Origin: Streptococcus sp. Marseille-Q0941
Lineage (GTDB): Bacteria > Bacillota > Bacilli > Lactobacillales > Streptococcaceae
Direction: 5' to 3'
Assembly (NCBI RefSeq): GCF_943736975.1
Contig: NZ_CALSFO010000001.1
Coordinates: forward strand, 1-64,000
DNA length: 64,000 nt
This document shows positions 16,499 through 25,684 of this stretch, piece by piece; positions within the stretch are counted from its first letter, which is position 1, and every line of letters begins with the position of its first letter. The position numbers and the translations under genes are program-made. Under the pieces are notes generated by a model, which did not search any database, was not told the DNA's origin, and saw only the letters and a list, made by a program, of their open reading frames with translations.

Positions 16499-17713
16499 AT
16501 GAAAGAATTTAATAAATCCATCAAATTAGAGCACGTAGCATATGATATTCGTGGTCCCGTTCTTGAAGAGGCTATGCGTATGCGAGCAAATGGTGAAAAG
16601 ATTTTACGTCTGAATACAGGAAACCCAGCTGAGTTTGGCTTTACAGCGCCAGACGAGGTCATTCATGACTTGATTATGAATGCACGTGATAGTGAAGGTT
16701 ATTCAGATTCAAAAGGTATCTTTTCAGCTCGTAAGGCCATCATGCAGTATTGCCAACTAAAGAAATTCCCCAATGTGGATATTGATGATATCTACCTTGG
16801 AAATGGGGTTAGTGAGCTAATCGTTATGTCTATGCAAGGGCTTTTGGACAATGGAGATGAAGTCTTGGTTCCTATGCCTGACTATCCTCTTTGGACTGCT
16901 GCTGTCAGCTTGGCTGGGGGAAATGCCGTTCACTACGTCTGTGATGAAGAAGCGGAATGGTATCCAGACCTAGATGATATTAAGTCTAAGATTAGTTCAA
17001 ATACTAAGGCTATTGTCTTGATTAATCCCAATAATCCTACTGGGGCTCTCTATCCTAAAGAACTCTTACTAGATATCATCGAGATTGCTCGTCAAAATGA
17101 CTTGATTATCTTTGCGGATGAAATCTACGATCGTATGGTTATGGATGGCAATGTTCACACACCGGTCGCAAGTTTGGCTCCAGACCTTTTCTGTGTCAGC
17201 ATGAATGGTCTGTCTAAATCTCACCGTATCGCTGGTTTCCGTGTTGGTTGGATGGTCTTGTCTGGACCTAAACATCATGTAAAGGGCTACATTGAAGGTC
17301 TCAACATGCTCTCAAACATGCGACTTTGTTCGAATGTGCTTGCTCAACAGGTTGTTCAAACTTCACTAGGTGGTCACCAGTCCGTGGATGAGTTGCTTCT
17401 TCCTGGTGGTCGTATCTATGAACAAAGAAACTTTATTTATAATGCCATTCAAGATATCCCTGGTTTATCAGCTGTTAAGCCAAAAGCGGGTCTTTATATC
17501 TTCCCTAAAATCGACCGCAATATGTACCGTATCGACGATGATGAACAATTTGTCCTTAATTTCTTGAAACAAGAAAAGGTACTTTTAGTACATGGACGTG
17601 GCTTTAACTGGAAAGAACCAGACCACTTCCGTATCGTTTATCTACCACGTGTTGATGAGTTAGCCCAAATACAGGAAAAGATGACTCGCTTCTTAAAGCA
17701 GTATCGTAGATAA
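16499..17713 (+). CDS. Pyridoxal-phosphate aminotransferase, AlaT type
   Basis: Class I/II aminotransferase of 404 aa, probably making alanine from pyruvate and glutamate (AlaT-like). PLP lysine K240 is in NGLSKSHR; NPNNPTG at 177-183 and the DEIYDR motif near 207 position the cofactor. I chose ATG 16499 (AGAGGAAG ribosome site). The reading frame stays open upstream to 16217, but that part crosses the promoter and looks non-coding. Aspartate as amino donor cannot be excluded from sequence. Confidence 0.88.
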   Translation: MKEFNKSIKLEHVAYDIRGPVLEEAMRMRANGEKILRLNTGNPAEFGFTAPDEVIHDLIMNARDSEGYSDSKGIFSARKAIMQYCQLKKFPNVDIDDIYLGNGVSELIVMSMQGLLDNGDEVLVPMPDYPLWTAAVSLAGGNAVHYVCDEEAEWYPDLDDIKSKISSNTKAIVLINPNNPTGALYPKELLLDIIEIARQNDLIIFADEIYDRMVMDGNVHTPVASLAPDLFCVSMNGLSKSHRIAGFRVGWMVLSGPKHHVKGYIEGLNMLSNMRLCSNVLAQQVVQTSLGGHQSVDELLLPGGRIYEQRNFIYNAIQDIPGLSAVKPKAGLYIFPKIDRNMYRIDDDEQFVLNFLKQEKVLLVHGRGFNWKEPDHFRIVYLPRVDELAQIQEKMTRFLKQYRR

Positions 17714-17748
17714 GGGTTTTATAGGTCTCAAGTAGATTTTAGCGTTTT

Positions 17749-17803
17749 ATCTCAGAGAGGTAACGTTTTTATGATTTAAACGTTACCTCTCTGAGATTTT
17801 TAT
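17749..17803. terminator. Very long perfect hairpin terminator
   Basis: ATCTCAGAGAGGTAACGTTT (17749-17768) is exactly complementary to 17778-17797, a 20-bp stem with a 9-nt loop, followed by TTTTATTTT. This is longer and more perfect than the other terminators in the window. Confidence 0.85.
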
Positions 17804-17961
17804 TTTCTTGGAAGGATACTAGGCAGGTATAATATCCTGAAAGATTAGAATTTATTGTTAAAATTGATTAGACATTCTAAACTTAGAATCTTTAATATTA
17901 TAAACATCAGTAACTATGAACTACAAGAGTTAAGATGAATAGAGGAGAATAGGTAAATGAA

Positions 17962-18546
17962 ATGCCAATTATGAATGAGATTCTTACAAAATTTGATGAA
18001 AGTCCCAATGATATTAAATTTTTAGAATTTAATAAAAAAATAACGGATAGTATAGAAAGACCACAAGAACTAAAGTTTATCTTAGAACATTTTTCTTATA
18101 TAACTGTTAATGGTTATTTAAAAATTTTGGGGAATGATTCAGAGAATGGCTTCATTTACTGTAATGAATTGTTTTCAAAATGTTATAATCCTGATCGTTG
18201 TTTGATAGCTTATGACATCTTGGGAGGTCTATTTGCAATAAATATTGAAAAATTAAATTCAATAGAATATTTCGCTCCTGATACATTAGAATGGGAAGAT
18301 TTGGAAATAGATTATAAGGAATTTTTATATTGGGTTATGACAAATCAGTTAGGCACATTTTATCAAGAACTTATAGCACCAGATTTGTTCAAATTAGATT
18401 TATCGCTTGAAAAAAATGAAGTTGTTTTGACATATCCTTTTATTTGGTCAATGGAATATACCCCATCAGGTGCAGTTAGAAAAATAGTTCCCTTTAAAGA
18501 ATTGTTAGAAATGAATGCTGATTTTTATAGACAGTTAAGTATATGA
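17962..18546 (+). CDS. DUF2625-like protein
   Basis: Soluble protein of 194 aa, AT-rich compared with its neighbours. The central block DILGGLFAIN ... YFAPDTLEWEDLEIDY resembles the DUF2625 family, whose role is unknown to me; related proteins often occur near polymorphic toxin loci, possibly as immunity proteins, but no toxin gene is seen here. It stands alone between a terminator and rpmH. Its start is uncertain: ATG 17962 lacks a tight SD (GGAGAATAGG is 12 bp away), and ATG 17971 is possible. The composition suggests acquisition by transfer. Confidence 0.65.
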   Translation: MPIMNEILTKFDESPNDIKFLEFNKKITDSIERPQELKFILEHFSYITVNGYLKILGNDSENGFIYCNELFSKCYNPDRCLIAYDILGGLFAINIEKLNSIEYFAPDTLEWEDLEIDYKEFLYWVMTNQLGTFYQELIAPDLFKLDLSLEKNEVVLTYPFIWSMEYTPSGAVRKIVPFKELLEMNADFYRQLSI

Positions 18547-18670
18547 AATCAGTGGATTCAAGAAGTGTATGTTAGTAAGAATTATTTTTTATTGATTTAT
18601 TAGTCTCTGAAGAGAATGTTACTGATAAGGGCTTTCATAGCAAAAAAGCCGGAAACATTTGTCAGAGCTA

Positions 18671-18699
18671 TTGACAAATAAGTAAGAATCAGATAGAAT
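18671..18699 (+). promoter_or_regulatory. rpmH promoter
   Basis: Consensus TTGACA (18671-18676), 17-bp spacer, TAGAAT (18694-18699); a 68-nt leader follows. Confidence 0.82.
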
Positions 18700-18773
18700 A
18701 GTAAAGTATGTTTAGTAACTGATCACTTTATAGCCGGCTAAACGAATACAAAATCTATGAGGAGGTATTCATC

Positions 18774-18908
18774 GTGAAACGTACTTATCAACCAAGTAAA
18801 CTTCGTCGTGCGCGCAAACACGGATTCCGTAACCGTATGTCAACTAAAAACGGTCGTCGCGTATTGGCAGCTCGTCGTCGTAAAGGACGCAAAGTTTTGG
18901 CTGCATAA
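18774..18908 (+). CDS. rpmH: 50S ribosomal protein L34
   Basis: 44-aa very basic ribosomal protein ([18 protein letters not shown] at the N terminus) ending KGRKVLAA, full length for L34. It starts at GTG with SD GGAGG 8 bp upstream. Here rpmH is separate from rnpA and the second yidC, which are its usual companions in many Firmicutes. Confidence 0.96.
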
Positions 18909-18932
18909 TCCAAACAAAATGAAACAAAGAAG

Positions 18933-18963
18933 TCAGTAGGAACTCGAGCCTACTGATTTTTCT
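18933..18963 (+). terminator. rpmH terminator
   Basis: TCAGTAGG, loop AACTCGAG, CCTACTGA, then T's. Confidence 0.88.
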
Positions 18964-18983
18964 TTTGGAAAAATCACATATAG

Positions 18984-19031
18984 AAAAAGCTCAAAACCAG
19001 AGGATAAGTTCTCTGGTTTTGAGCTTTTTTT
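18984..19031. terminator. Bidirectional terminator between rpmH and the kimA-like gene
   Basis: AAAAGCTCAAAACCAGAG and CTCTGGTTTTGAGCTTTT form an 18-bp stem with A- and T-tracts on either side. It mainly serves the minus-strand transporter gene, whose stop codon overlaps it. Confidence 0.88.
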
Positions 19032-20874
19032 ATTCTTTCAAATGATAAGAGTAACTAGCAACGACGACATCTTCATGCCATCTGAGAGCATATTTTAATT
19101 TGAGGCTCATTTGATTGTGTAGGAAGTTTTGCCAAGGTTTGTTAGGGATAAATTGGGGAACTAGAACTGTAACCGTGTAGTTCTTTTTCTTGGCTTCTTG
19201 AGAGATTTTTCGAACATATCGAATTGTAGGAGTGATGATGTCGCGATAGCTAGTAGTAATGTTTTTTAGAGTGATATTTGGGAAGTAATCGGCAAATTCT
19301 TGGAGGATTTCTTGGTCCTTTTCTTCGGTTTCCTTGGTGGAAATGTGCATAGCCAAAACCTCATCTCCGATGCTTTGAGCATAGTTAATAGCTCCAACAC
19401 TGACTCGAGTAACATTTCCCACTAAGACAAGAACGATATTGCCATCGTAGCTTTGTTTTTGAATTCCTTCATAGAGTCGCAGTTGTTTGGCCACTTTTTG
19501 GTAATGACTGTGGATGGACAGAAATAGGAAGGTCAAGACCAGGATAATTGGGAAGAATGGCCAGATATCTCCAAGTCTGAAGAGGAGTAAAATAAGGACG
19601 ATAGCGTAACATATGATGGCGCCAAGGATATTTGCAAAGGCAGATTTTAAGAAATGAGAGCCTTTTTCTTTTTTCCAGTGGCGAATCATCCCTGTTTGAG
19701 AAAGTGCAAAGGGAACGAAAACCCCGATAGTATAAAGAGGAATCAAGCGTTCAGTATTTCCGTTGAAAATGAGTAGAAGGATGATAGCACCAAAAGCCAA
19801 GGTTAGAATACCGTTTGAATAACCAAGACGGTCTCCCTTTTCCATAAAGAGATGGGGCATGTACTTGTTCTTAGCCATATTGTAAGCCAACATCGGAAAG
19901 GCAGAAAAACCAGTATTTGCAGCAACGGCTAGAATTAGGGCAGTTGAGAATTGGAAGAGATAATAAACAATCTGACCGAGTGCTGAATCCCCTAAAATCC
20001 CTTTAGCCATTTGTGAGAGGATCGTTTCTCCGTGTTGAGGCATAATCCCCATCCAGTAGTTTAGGAAGGTAATCCCTGCAAATAGAAATCCAAGGATAAG
20101 AGACATGATGGTCAGTGTCTGAGCAGCGTTCTTTTCTTTTGGAGTCTTGAAAAATGGAACGGCATTTGAGATGGCTTCAACCCCTGTTAATGAAGCTGAA
20201 CCGCTTGTAAAAGCTCTTAAAATCAGGACAATTGAGAGACTTGGGACGGTTTGACCGATAGAGGAAGTTGCATGATAGCTTAGAGAACCTGTCAATAGTT
20301 GGATTAAACCAAACAATAAGAGGAAGACCGTGCTAAAGATAAAGAGATAGACTGGAATCATCAGAGAACTTGCGGATTCCCTTAGTCCTCTTAGATTTAA
20401 AAGCATGAGCAAACATACTAGAAAAATGGAAATGTGGAGGTTGTAGGGGTGAAGGGCAGGAAGTGCAGCAGTGATAGCGTCAGCGCCTGCTGCTACAGAT
20501 ACGGCCACTGTTAGCATGTAGTCAACAAGTAGACTTCCACCAGCAATCAAGCCTAGCTCAGGGGAGAGGTTTTCTCGAGTAACCATATAGGCACCCCCAC
20601 CTTGAGGGTAGGCGTGGATGATTTGTCGATAAGAAATGGTTAGACTAGCTAATAATAAGAGGACAAAAACGCCGATAGGGAGGCTCCACCAAATAGCGAG
20701 AGGAGAAAGGCTGGCCAAGACGAGGACGACCTGCTCAGGCCCGTAAGCAATAGATGAGAGAGCATCGCTTGATAGCATTGCGAGTGCCTGCGTTTTTCCA
20801 AGTAGTCCTCCTTCGCCTTCTGTTAAGGACTTAAGGGGACGACCAATAAAGGTATACTTCAGTTTTGTAAACAT
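19030..20874 (-). CDS. APC-superfamily potassium transporter, KimA-like
   Basis: Membrane protein of 614 aa with about 12 hydrophobic segments (residues ~30-460) and a ~150-aa cytoplasmic C-terminal domain. It closely resembles B. subtilis KimA (YdaO) as I remember it: SLTEGEGGLLGKTQALAMLSS-type start, SYRQIIHAYPQGGGAY, TGVEAISNAVP and LAANTGFSAFP. KimA imports K+ with protons and is inhibited by c-di-AMP. Start ATG at 20874 has a good SD (AAAGGAAAG); a TTG at 20904 is unlikely. A CBS protein that may bind c-di-AMP lies at 55700. Confidence 0.85.
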   Translation of the reverse strand: MFTKLKYTFIGRPLKSLTEGEGGLLGKTQALAMLSSDALSSIAYGPEQVVLVLASLSPLAIWWSLPIGVFVLLLLASLTISYRQIIHAYPQGGGAYMVTRENLSPELGLIAGGSLLVDYMLTVAVSVAAGADAITAALPALHPYNLHISIFLVCLLMLLNLRGLRESASSLMIPVYLFIFSTVFLLLFGLIQLLTGSLSYHATSSIGQTVPSLSIVLILRAFTSGSASLTGVEAISNAVPFFKTPKEKNAAQTLTIMSLILGFLFAGITFLNYWMGIMPQHGETILSQMAKGILGDSALGQIVYYLFQFSTALILAVAANTGFSAFPMLAYNMAKNKYMPHLFMEKGDRLGYSNGILTLAFGAIILLLIFNGNTERLIPLYTIGVFVPFALSQTGMIRHWKKEKGSHFLKSAFANILGAIICYAIVLILLLFRLGDIWPFFPIILVLTFLFLSIHSHYQKVAKQLRLYEGIQKQSYDGNIVLVLVGNVTRVSVGAINYAQSIGDEVLAMHISTKETEEKDQEILQEFADYFPNITLKNITTSYRDIITPTIRYVRKISQEAKKKNYTVTVLVPQFIPNKPWQNFLHNQMSLKLKYALRWHEDVVVASYSYHLKE

Positions 20875-20909
20875 TTTCTTTCCTTTTCTGAAAAATTTCA
20901 ACAAGAGTT

Positions 20910-20938
20910 ATTATACTGCTATGAAAAAAAGCCGTCAA
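20910..20938 (-). promoter_or_regulatory. Promoter of the kimA-like gene
   Basis: On the minus strand, TTGACG (20938-20933), 17-bp spacer and TATAAT (20915-20910). Confidence 0.78.
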
Positions 20939-20994
20939 GAAAAAAATGAATGATTTCAAAATATTTTTTCCTATAAGGATGAGATTAGTTTTTT

Positions 20995-21002
20995 GGTATA
21001 AT
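20995..21002 (+). promoter_or_regulatory. Extended -10 promoter of tatD
   Basis: TGGTATAAT, ending at 21002, lies about 28 bp before ATG 21030. The -35 region is weak. Confidence 0.55.
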
Positions 21003-21029
21003 AGAAGGTAGAAAAACGAGGGAATATAA

Positions 21030-21806
21030 ATGATTTTTGATACTCATACCCACTTGAATGTGGAAGAATTTTTGGGACGCGAAGAAGAAGAACTTGCCTT
21101 AGCGGCTGAAATGGGCGTAACTCGGATGAATATTGTTGGTTTTGACAAACCGACGATTGAACGCGCCCTTGAACTTGTGGAGAAGTATGATCAACTCTAT
21201 GCGACGATTGGTTGGCATCCAACGGAAGCAGTAACCTATACAGAGGAAGTTGAGAATTACTTGTTAGAAAAACTAAAACATCCCAAAGTTATTGCCTTGG
21301 GTGAAATTGGTTTGGACTATCACTGGATGACAGCCCCTAAAGAAGTGCAGGAGCAAGTTTTTCGTCGTCAGATCCAGCTGTCTAAGGAACTGGACTTACC
21401 TTTTGTGGTTCACACTCGTGATGCGCTAGAAGACACCTATGAGATTATCAAGAGCGAAGGAGTTGGCCCTCGTGGTGGGATTATGCACTCATTCTCAGGT
21501 TCTCTAGAGTGGGCTGAGAAGTTTGTGGAGCTGGGGATGACGATTTCCTTTTCTGGAGTGGTGACCTTTAAAAAAGCGACAGATATTCAGGAAGCAGCCA
21601 AAGAGTTACCTTTGGATAAGATTTTGGTAGAAACGGATGCACCTTATTTAGCCCCCGTACCCAAGCGTGGGCGTGAAAACAAGACAGCTTACACGCGCTA
21701 TATAGTAGACTTTATTGCAGACTTGCGTGGTATGACGACAGAAGAATTGGCAGCTGTGACAAGTGCCAATGCAGAAGGCATCTTTGGATTGGAACGTAAA
21801 TCATGA
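21030..21806 (+). CDS. tatD: TatD family metal-dependent hydrolase
   Basis: TIM-barrel nuclease of 258 aa. Metal ligands are visible: H6 and H8 in DTHTH, Glu in GEIGLDY (near 92), His in VVHTRDA (~129) and MHSFSG (~154), and Asp in ETDAPY (~204). TatD proteins are Mg-dependent 3'-5' DNA/RNA exonucleases. SD is GAGGGAA. It overlaps rnmV by 4 bp, an arrangement common in Firmicutes. Confidence 0.93.
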   Translation: MIFDTHTHLNVEEFLGREEEELALAAEMGVTRMNIVGFDKPTIERALELVEKYDQLYATIGWHPTEAVTYTEEVENYLLEKLKHPKVIALGEIGLDYHWMTAPKEVQEQVFRRQIQLSKELDLPFVVHTRDALEDTYEIIKSEGVGPRGGIMHSFSGSLEWAEKFVELGMTISFSGVVTFKKATDIQEAAKELPLDKILVETDAPYLAPVPKRGRENKTAYTRYIVDFIADLRGMTTEELAAVTSANAEGIFGLERKS

Positions 21807-22366
21807 AAGAGAAAATTTCCCAAGTCATCGTAGTCGAAGGACGTGATGATACGGCAAATCTAAAACGTTATTTTGATGTGGAGACCTATGAGACTCGTGG
21901 ATCGGCTATCAATGAACAAGATCTTGAACGAATTCAACGTTTACATGAGCGTCATGGGGTGATTGTCTTTACAGATCCTGATTTTAATGGGGAGCGGATT
22001 CGGCGTATGATTATGACAGCCATCCCGACAGTTCAACACGCCTTTCTCAAACGTGATGAAGCAGTTCCCAAGTCCAAGACCAAGGGCTGTTCTTTAGGAA
22101 TCGAGCATGCTAGTTATGAAGACTTAAGGACGGCTTTGGCACAAGTTACTGAGCAGTTTGAAGCAAAAAGTGACTTTGATATTAGCCGTAGTGACTTGAT
22201 TCGTCTTGGTTTCCTAGCAGGAGTGGATAGCCGAAAACGCAGAGAATATCTAGGAGAAAGCCTTCGTATCGGTTATTCCAATGGCAAACAACTCCTCAAG
22301 CGTTTAGAGTTGTTTGGGATTAGCTTGGCAGAAGTGGAAGAAGCCATGAAATCGTATGATAATTGA
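21803..22366 (+). CDS. rnmV: Ribonuclease M5
   Basis: 187-aa TOPRIM-domain RNase that matures 5S rRNA. TOPRIM acidic motifs: VVEGRDD near the N terminus (residues 9-15) and FTDPDFNGERI near 55-65. ATG overlaps the tatD stop (ATGA-type), so translation is probably coupled. Full length for the family. Confidence 0.94.
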   Translation: MKEKISQVIVVEGRDDTANLKRYFDVETYETRGSAINEQDLERIQRLHERHGVIVFTDPDFNGERIRRMIMTAIPTVQHAFLKRDEAVPKSKTKGCSLGIEHASYEDLRTALAQVTEQFEAKSDFDISRSDLIRLGFLAGVDSRKRREYLGESLRIGYSNGKQLLKRLELFGISLAEVEEAMKSYDN

Positions 22367-22397
22367 GAAACCATCCCAAAATGTAGAGAGAATGTGA

Positions 22398-22403
22398 TAC
22401 AAT
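22398..22403 (+). promoter_or_regulatory. -10 element upstream of the SseB-like gene
   Basis: TACAAT preceded by TGTGA; the leader to ATG 22500 is about 90 nt. No clear -35 box is seen. Confidence 0.4.
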
Positions 22404-22499
22404 AGAAGTAATCATATACGGTTTAATCAGGCTTGGTAGCAAGCATTAGAAAAATGACTCCATAGGATTTGTGTTGAGTGGAGACAATGAGGAAAATTT

Positions 22500-23891
22500 A
22501 TGGGAATCTTTGATTATTTGAAAAAGACTGAAGCGGAAGAAGAGTCTAAAAACAATGCATGTGTGGGAGTTTTGGACTTTCTCCCAATGAAGGAAACGAA
22601 TCAATTATTGATTGTTGGGAGTTTAGAAGGTAGTCTCAAGGTTGGGGAACGGTTGCAGTTTTGCAATCCTGACCAAGGAATGGAGGCTCTTGGTACTGTA
22701 GAAGTTAAAAAACTCAGTAGCCAAAACAAAGATGCAGACAGTCTAACGGATCAAGTTCTTGCCCATCTAGTGGTTGATAGGATTCCTTCTTTGGATAAAT
22801 TGAAAAAAGGAAGTGTACTCTTTAGTTCAGGTGTTGATGAAGAACAAAAATTATCTAGCTATTCAGATGCTCTGTATCGTGCTTTTGTAGCCATCCAAGA
22901 GGGGCAGTTGACCAATGAGGACTATTTGGCAGCTAGCCTTGATGACAGTGTAGAGATTTTACGTCTCTTTTTATGGAAATGCCGTCAAAATCAGGAAACT
23001 GAAAGTGAAGAAAGCTATCAAGCCAACACTCGCAAGTTAGAACGTCTAGCGGAAATCGTCAAGGACAAGTTGTTAGCAGCAGATTCGGTTTATGCAGTTT
23101 ATTCGGAAAAAACAGGCGAACCCTATCTTTTCTCAACCACCTATGACAGGGGCGAGGAAGGTTATCTGTGTACGGATCCCATGATTATGCTGTTGACGCC
23201 ATCTTGGTATCGCCAATTCAAGGAAACCATTGACAGCCGATCAAACTCAGTCGTAAGATTAATTGAAAATACGGAAGATAAAAAAGGAATTGAGAATTTC
23301 CTTGGGACAGCCTTTTACTTAAACGGTGCCATGGGAGTAATCTTTAATTCCAAGGAAGTCAGCATCAGTGCTTCAGTTTTGGTTCAGAAACCGGATTTTT
23401 CTGATTTGCCAGAAATACAAGTGCCTGTTATGAATCCAGACCTAGTAAGATGGATGCTTTTGATGGGACAGATGGACCAACCGACTACAGAGGAGCAAGA
23501 ACTAGTTTATGGACTTTACTACAAGTTCTTCTCTATGGCTATGCCTAAAGCAAAATTCTTACTTCCATTAGATGCAACATCAGGATTCCCAGAGGATAAT
23601 TCAGAAGGAAATTCCTTTGTTTTGGAAAAAGACGCTAACTTTAATATTCCCGTTAGAGAAGGAAAAGATGGACGAAATTCCGTCCCAGTCTTTACCGATT
23701 GGAAACGTTTGCGAATGGTCTTTGATGAAAAGTGGAATGGCATGATTGAAGAAGCTGGAGGCATGATTGAAGGATTTGACTATGCCATAAATCCAACGGA
23801 GTATTATGAAGCAGGTGCTTATGTTAGTCTAACAGCTTTTAAAGAAATGCAAGAGCTAAGTGAGAGACAAGAAGGAAGAGCTCAAGATTAG
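22500..23891 (+). CDS. SseB-like domain protein
   Basis: Cytoplasmic protein of 463 aa. The C-terminal third (AKFLLPLDA near residue 352, VPVFTDWKRLRMVF near 400) resembles the SseB domain; the N-terminal part, with a small beta-domain (LLIVGSLEGSLKVGERLQF), I do not recognise. The function is unknown. SD is GAGGAAA. It lies between rnmV and rsmA, with a 133-bp gap containing its likely promoter. Confidence 0.6.
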   Translation: MGIFDYLKKTEAEEESKNNACVGVLDFLPMKETNQLLIVGSLEGSLKVGERLQFCNPDQGMEALGTVEVKKLSSQNKDADSLTDQVLAHLVVDRIPSLDKLKKGSVLFSSGVDEEQKLSSYSDALYRAFVAIQEGQLTNEDYLAASLDDSVEILRLFLWKCRQNQETESEESYQANTRKLERLAEIVKDKLLAADSVYAVYSEKTGEPYLFSTTYDRGEEGYLCTDPMIMLLTPSWYRQFKETIDSRSNSVVRLIENTEDKKGIENFLGTAFYLNGAMGVIFNSKEVSISASVLVQKPDFSDLPEIQVPVMNPDLVRWMLLMGQMDQPTTEEQELVYGLYYKFFSMAMPKAKFLLPLDATSGFPEDNSEGNSFVLEKDANFNIPVREGKDGRNSVPVFTDWKRLRMVFDEKWNGMIEEAGGMIEGFDYAINPTEYYEAGAYVSLTAFKEMQELSERQEGRAQD

Positions 23892-23921
23892 AAAGTTCTT
23901 AAATATTAGAAAAGAGAATAA

Positions 23922-24794
23922 ATGAGAATTGCAGATTATAGCGTGACCAAGGCAGTGCTGGAGCGTCACGGTTTTACCTTTAAAAAATCCTTCGGGCAAA
24001 ATTTCCTGACGGATACCAATATCCTTCAAAAAATCGTGGATACGGCTGAAATTGATGATCAGGTCAATGTCATTGAAATCGGGCCAGGAATCGGTGCTTT
24101 GACTGAATTTCTAGCTGAGCGTGCAGCTGAGGTCATGGCTTTTGAGATTGACCACCGTTTGGTACCGATTTTGGCAGATACCTTGCGTGATTTTGACAAT
24201 GTGACCGTAGTCAACGAGGACATTCTTAAGGTTGACTTGGCAAAACATATCCAAAATTTCAAAAATCCTGAACTGCCAATCAAGGTAGTAGCCAACTTGC
24301 CATACTACATTACGACGCCTATTCTCATGCATTTAATCGAGAGTGGCATTCCTTTTAGCGAGTTTGTGGTCATGATGCAAAAAGAGGTGGCGGATCGTAT
24401 CTCTGCTCAACCAAATACCAAGGCATACGGTAGCTTGTCTATTGCTGTGCAGTATTACATGACGGCCAAGGTTGCCTTTATCGTACCTCGTACGGTCTTT
24501 GTGCCAGCGCCAAACGTAGATTCAGCTATCCTGAAAATGGTACGCCGTCCAGAACCAGCTGTGTCGGTTGAAGATGAGAACTTTTTCTTTAAGGTTTCCA
24601 AGGCTTGCTTCACCCATCGTCGTAAAACCTTGTGGAACAACTTGACAGGTTACTTTGGCAAGACTGAGGAAGTCAAGGACAAGCTGACCAAGGCTTTGGA
24701 TCAGGCTGGACTGGCACCGAGTGTACGTGGTGAAGCTCTCAGCTTGGCAGAATTTGCCAGTCTAGCAGACGCGCTTAAAGGACAAGGACTCTAG
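23922..24794 (+). CDS. rsmA: 16S rRNA (adenine1518/1519-N6) dimethyltransferase
   Basis: KsgA/RsmA, 290 aa; it dimethylates two adjacent adenines in the 3' hairpin of 16S rRNA late in 30S assembly. S-adenosylmethionine motifs: [10 protein letters not shown] (residues ~22-31), [11 protein letters not shown] (~50-60) and NLPYYITTP (~125-133). It is 1 bp from rsgA, another 30S maturation factor. Confidence 0.95.
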   Translation: MRIADYSVTKAVLERHGFTFKKSFGQNFLTDTNILQKIVDTAEIDDQVNVIEIGPGIGALTEFLAERAAEVMAFEIDHRLVPILADTLRDFDNVTVVNEDILKVDLAKHIQNFKNPELPIKVVANLPYYITTPILMHLIESGIPFSEFVVMMQKEVADRISAQPNTKAYGSLSIAVQYYMTAKVAFIVPRTVFVPAPNVDSAILKMVRRPEPAVSVEDENFFFKVSKACFTHRRKTLWNNLTGYFGKTEEVKDKLTKALDQAGLAPSVRGEALSLAEFASLADALKGQGL

Positions 24795-24795
24795 G

Positions 24796-25674
24796 ATGCA
24801 AGGACAAATCATTAAAGCCTTGGCTGGCTTTTACTATGTGGAGAGTGAAGATCAGATTTATCAGACACGAGCGCGTGGGAATTTTCGTAAAAAAGGCCAT
24901 ACACCCTACGTTGGAGATTGGGTAGATTTTTCTGCGGAAGAAAACTCTGAAGGCTACATCCTTAAGATTCAGGAACGAAAAAATAGTCTGGTCCGCCCGC
25001 CCATTGTCAATATTGACCAAGCCGTTGTCATTATGTCAGTCAAAGAACCTGATTTTAACAGCAACTTGCTGGATCGCTTCTTGGTTCTCTTGGAACATAA
25101 GGGCATTCATCCCATTGTTTATATTTCTAAAATGGACCTCTTGTCAGATCGAGGAGAACTGGATTTTTACGAACAGACCTATCGTGCCATCGGCTATGAC
25201 TTTGTAACTAGTAAAGAAGAGCTCTTGCCACTATTGACAAAGAAGGTGACAGTCTTTATGGGGCAGACAGGTGTTGGGAAGTCAACCCTTCTTAATAAAA
25301 TCGCACCTGACCTCAACCTTGAAACGGGAGAAATCTCTGATAGTTTAGGTCGTGGTCGTCATACCACTCGAGCTGTTAGCTTTTACAATCTCAATGGTGG
25401 GAAAATCGCAGACACGCCAGGATTTTCATCTCTGGATTATGAAGTGTCAACAGCAGAAGACCTCAATCAGGCCTTTCCAGAGATTGCCTCTGTTAGCCGA
25501 GACTGTAAGTTCCGTACTTGTACGCATACCCATGAGCCTTCCTGTGCGGTCAAGCCAGCAGTAGAAGAAGGTCTCATTGCGAGCTTCCGTTTTGATAACT
25601 ATTTGCAATTCCTGAGCGAAATTGAAAATCGCAGAGAAACCTATAAAAAAGTCAGCAAAAAAATTCCAAAATAA
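24796..25674 (+). CDS. rsgA: Ribosome small subunit-dependent GTPase A
   Basis: Circularly permuted GTPase of 292 aa that checks 30S maturation. OB-fold N terminus, then permuted G motifs: G4 SKMDLL (~112), G1 GQTGVGKST (~156), G3 DTPGFSS (~206). A C-terminal zinc knuckle has three Cys and a His ([14 protein letters not shown]). It ends just before rpe. Confidence 0.95.
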   Translation: MQGQIIKALAGFYYVESEDQIYQTRARGNFRKKGHTPYVGDWVDFSAEENSEGYILKIQERKNSLVRPPIVNIDQAVVIMSVKEPDFNSNLLDRFLVLLEHKGIHPIVYISKMDLLSDRGELDFYEQTYRAIGYDFVTSKEELLPLLTKKVTVFMGQTGVGKSTLLNKIAPDLNLETGEISDSLGRGRHTTRAVSFYNLNGGKIADTPGFSSLDYEVSTAEDLNQAFPEIASVSRDCKFRTCTHTHEPSCAVKPAVEEGLIASFRFDNYLQFLSEIENRRETYKKVSKKIPK

Positions 25675-25684
25675 GGAGAAACCT

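Noticed and set aside
18741..18748. AACGAATA upstream of rpmH as a combox
   Set aside because: The first base differs and a consensus sigma-70 promoter already serves rpmH, a constitutive gene.
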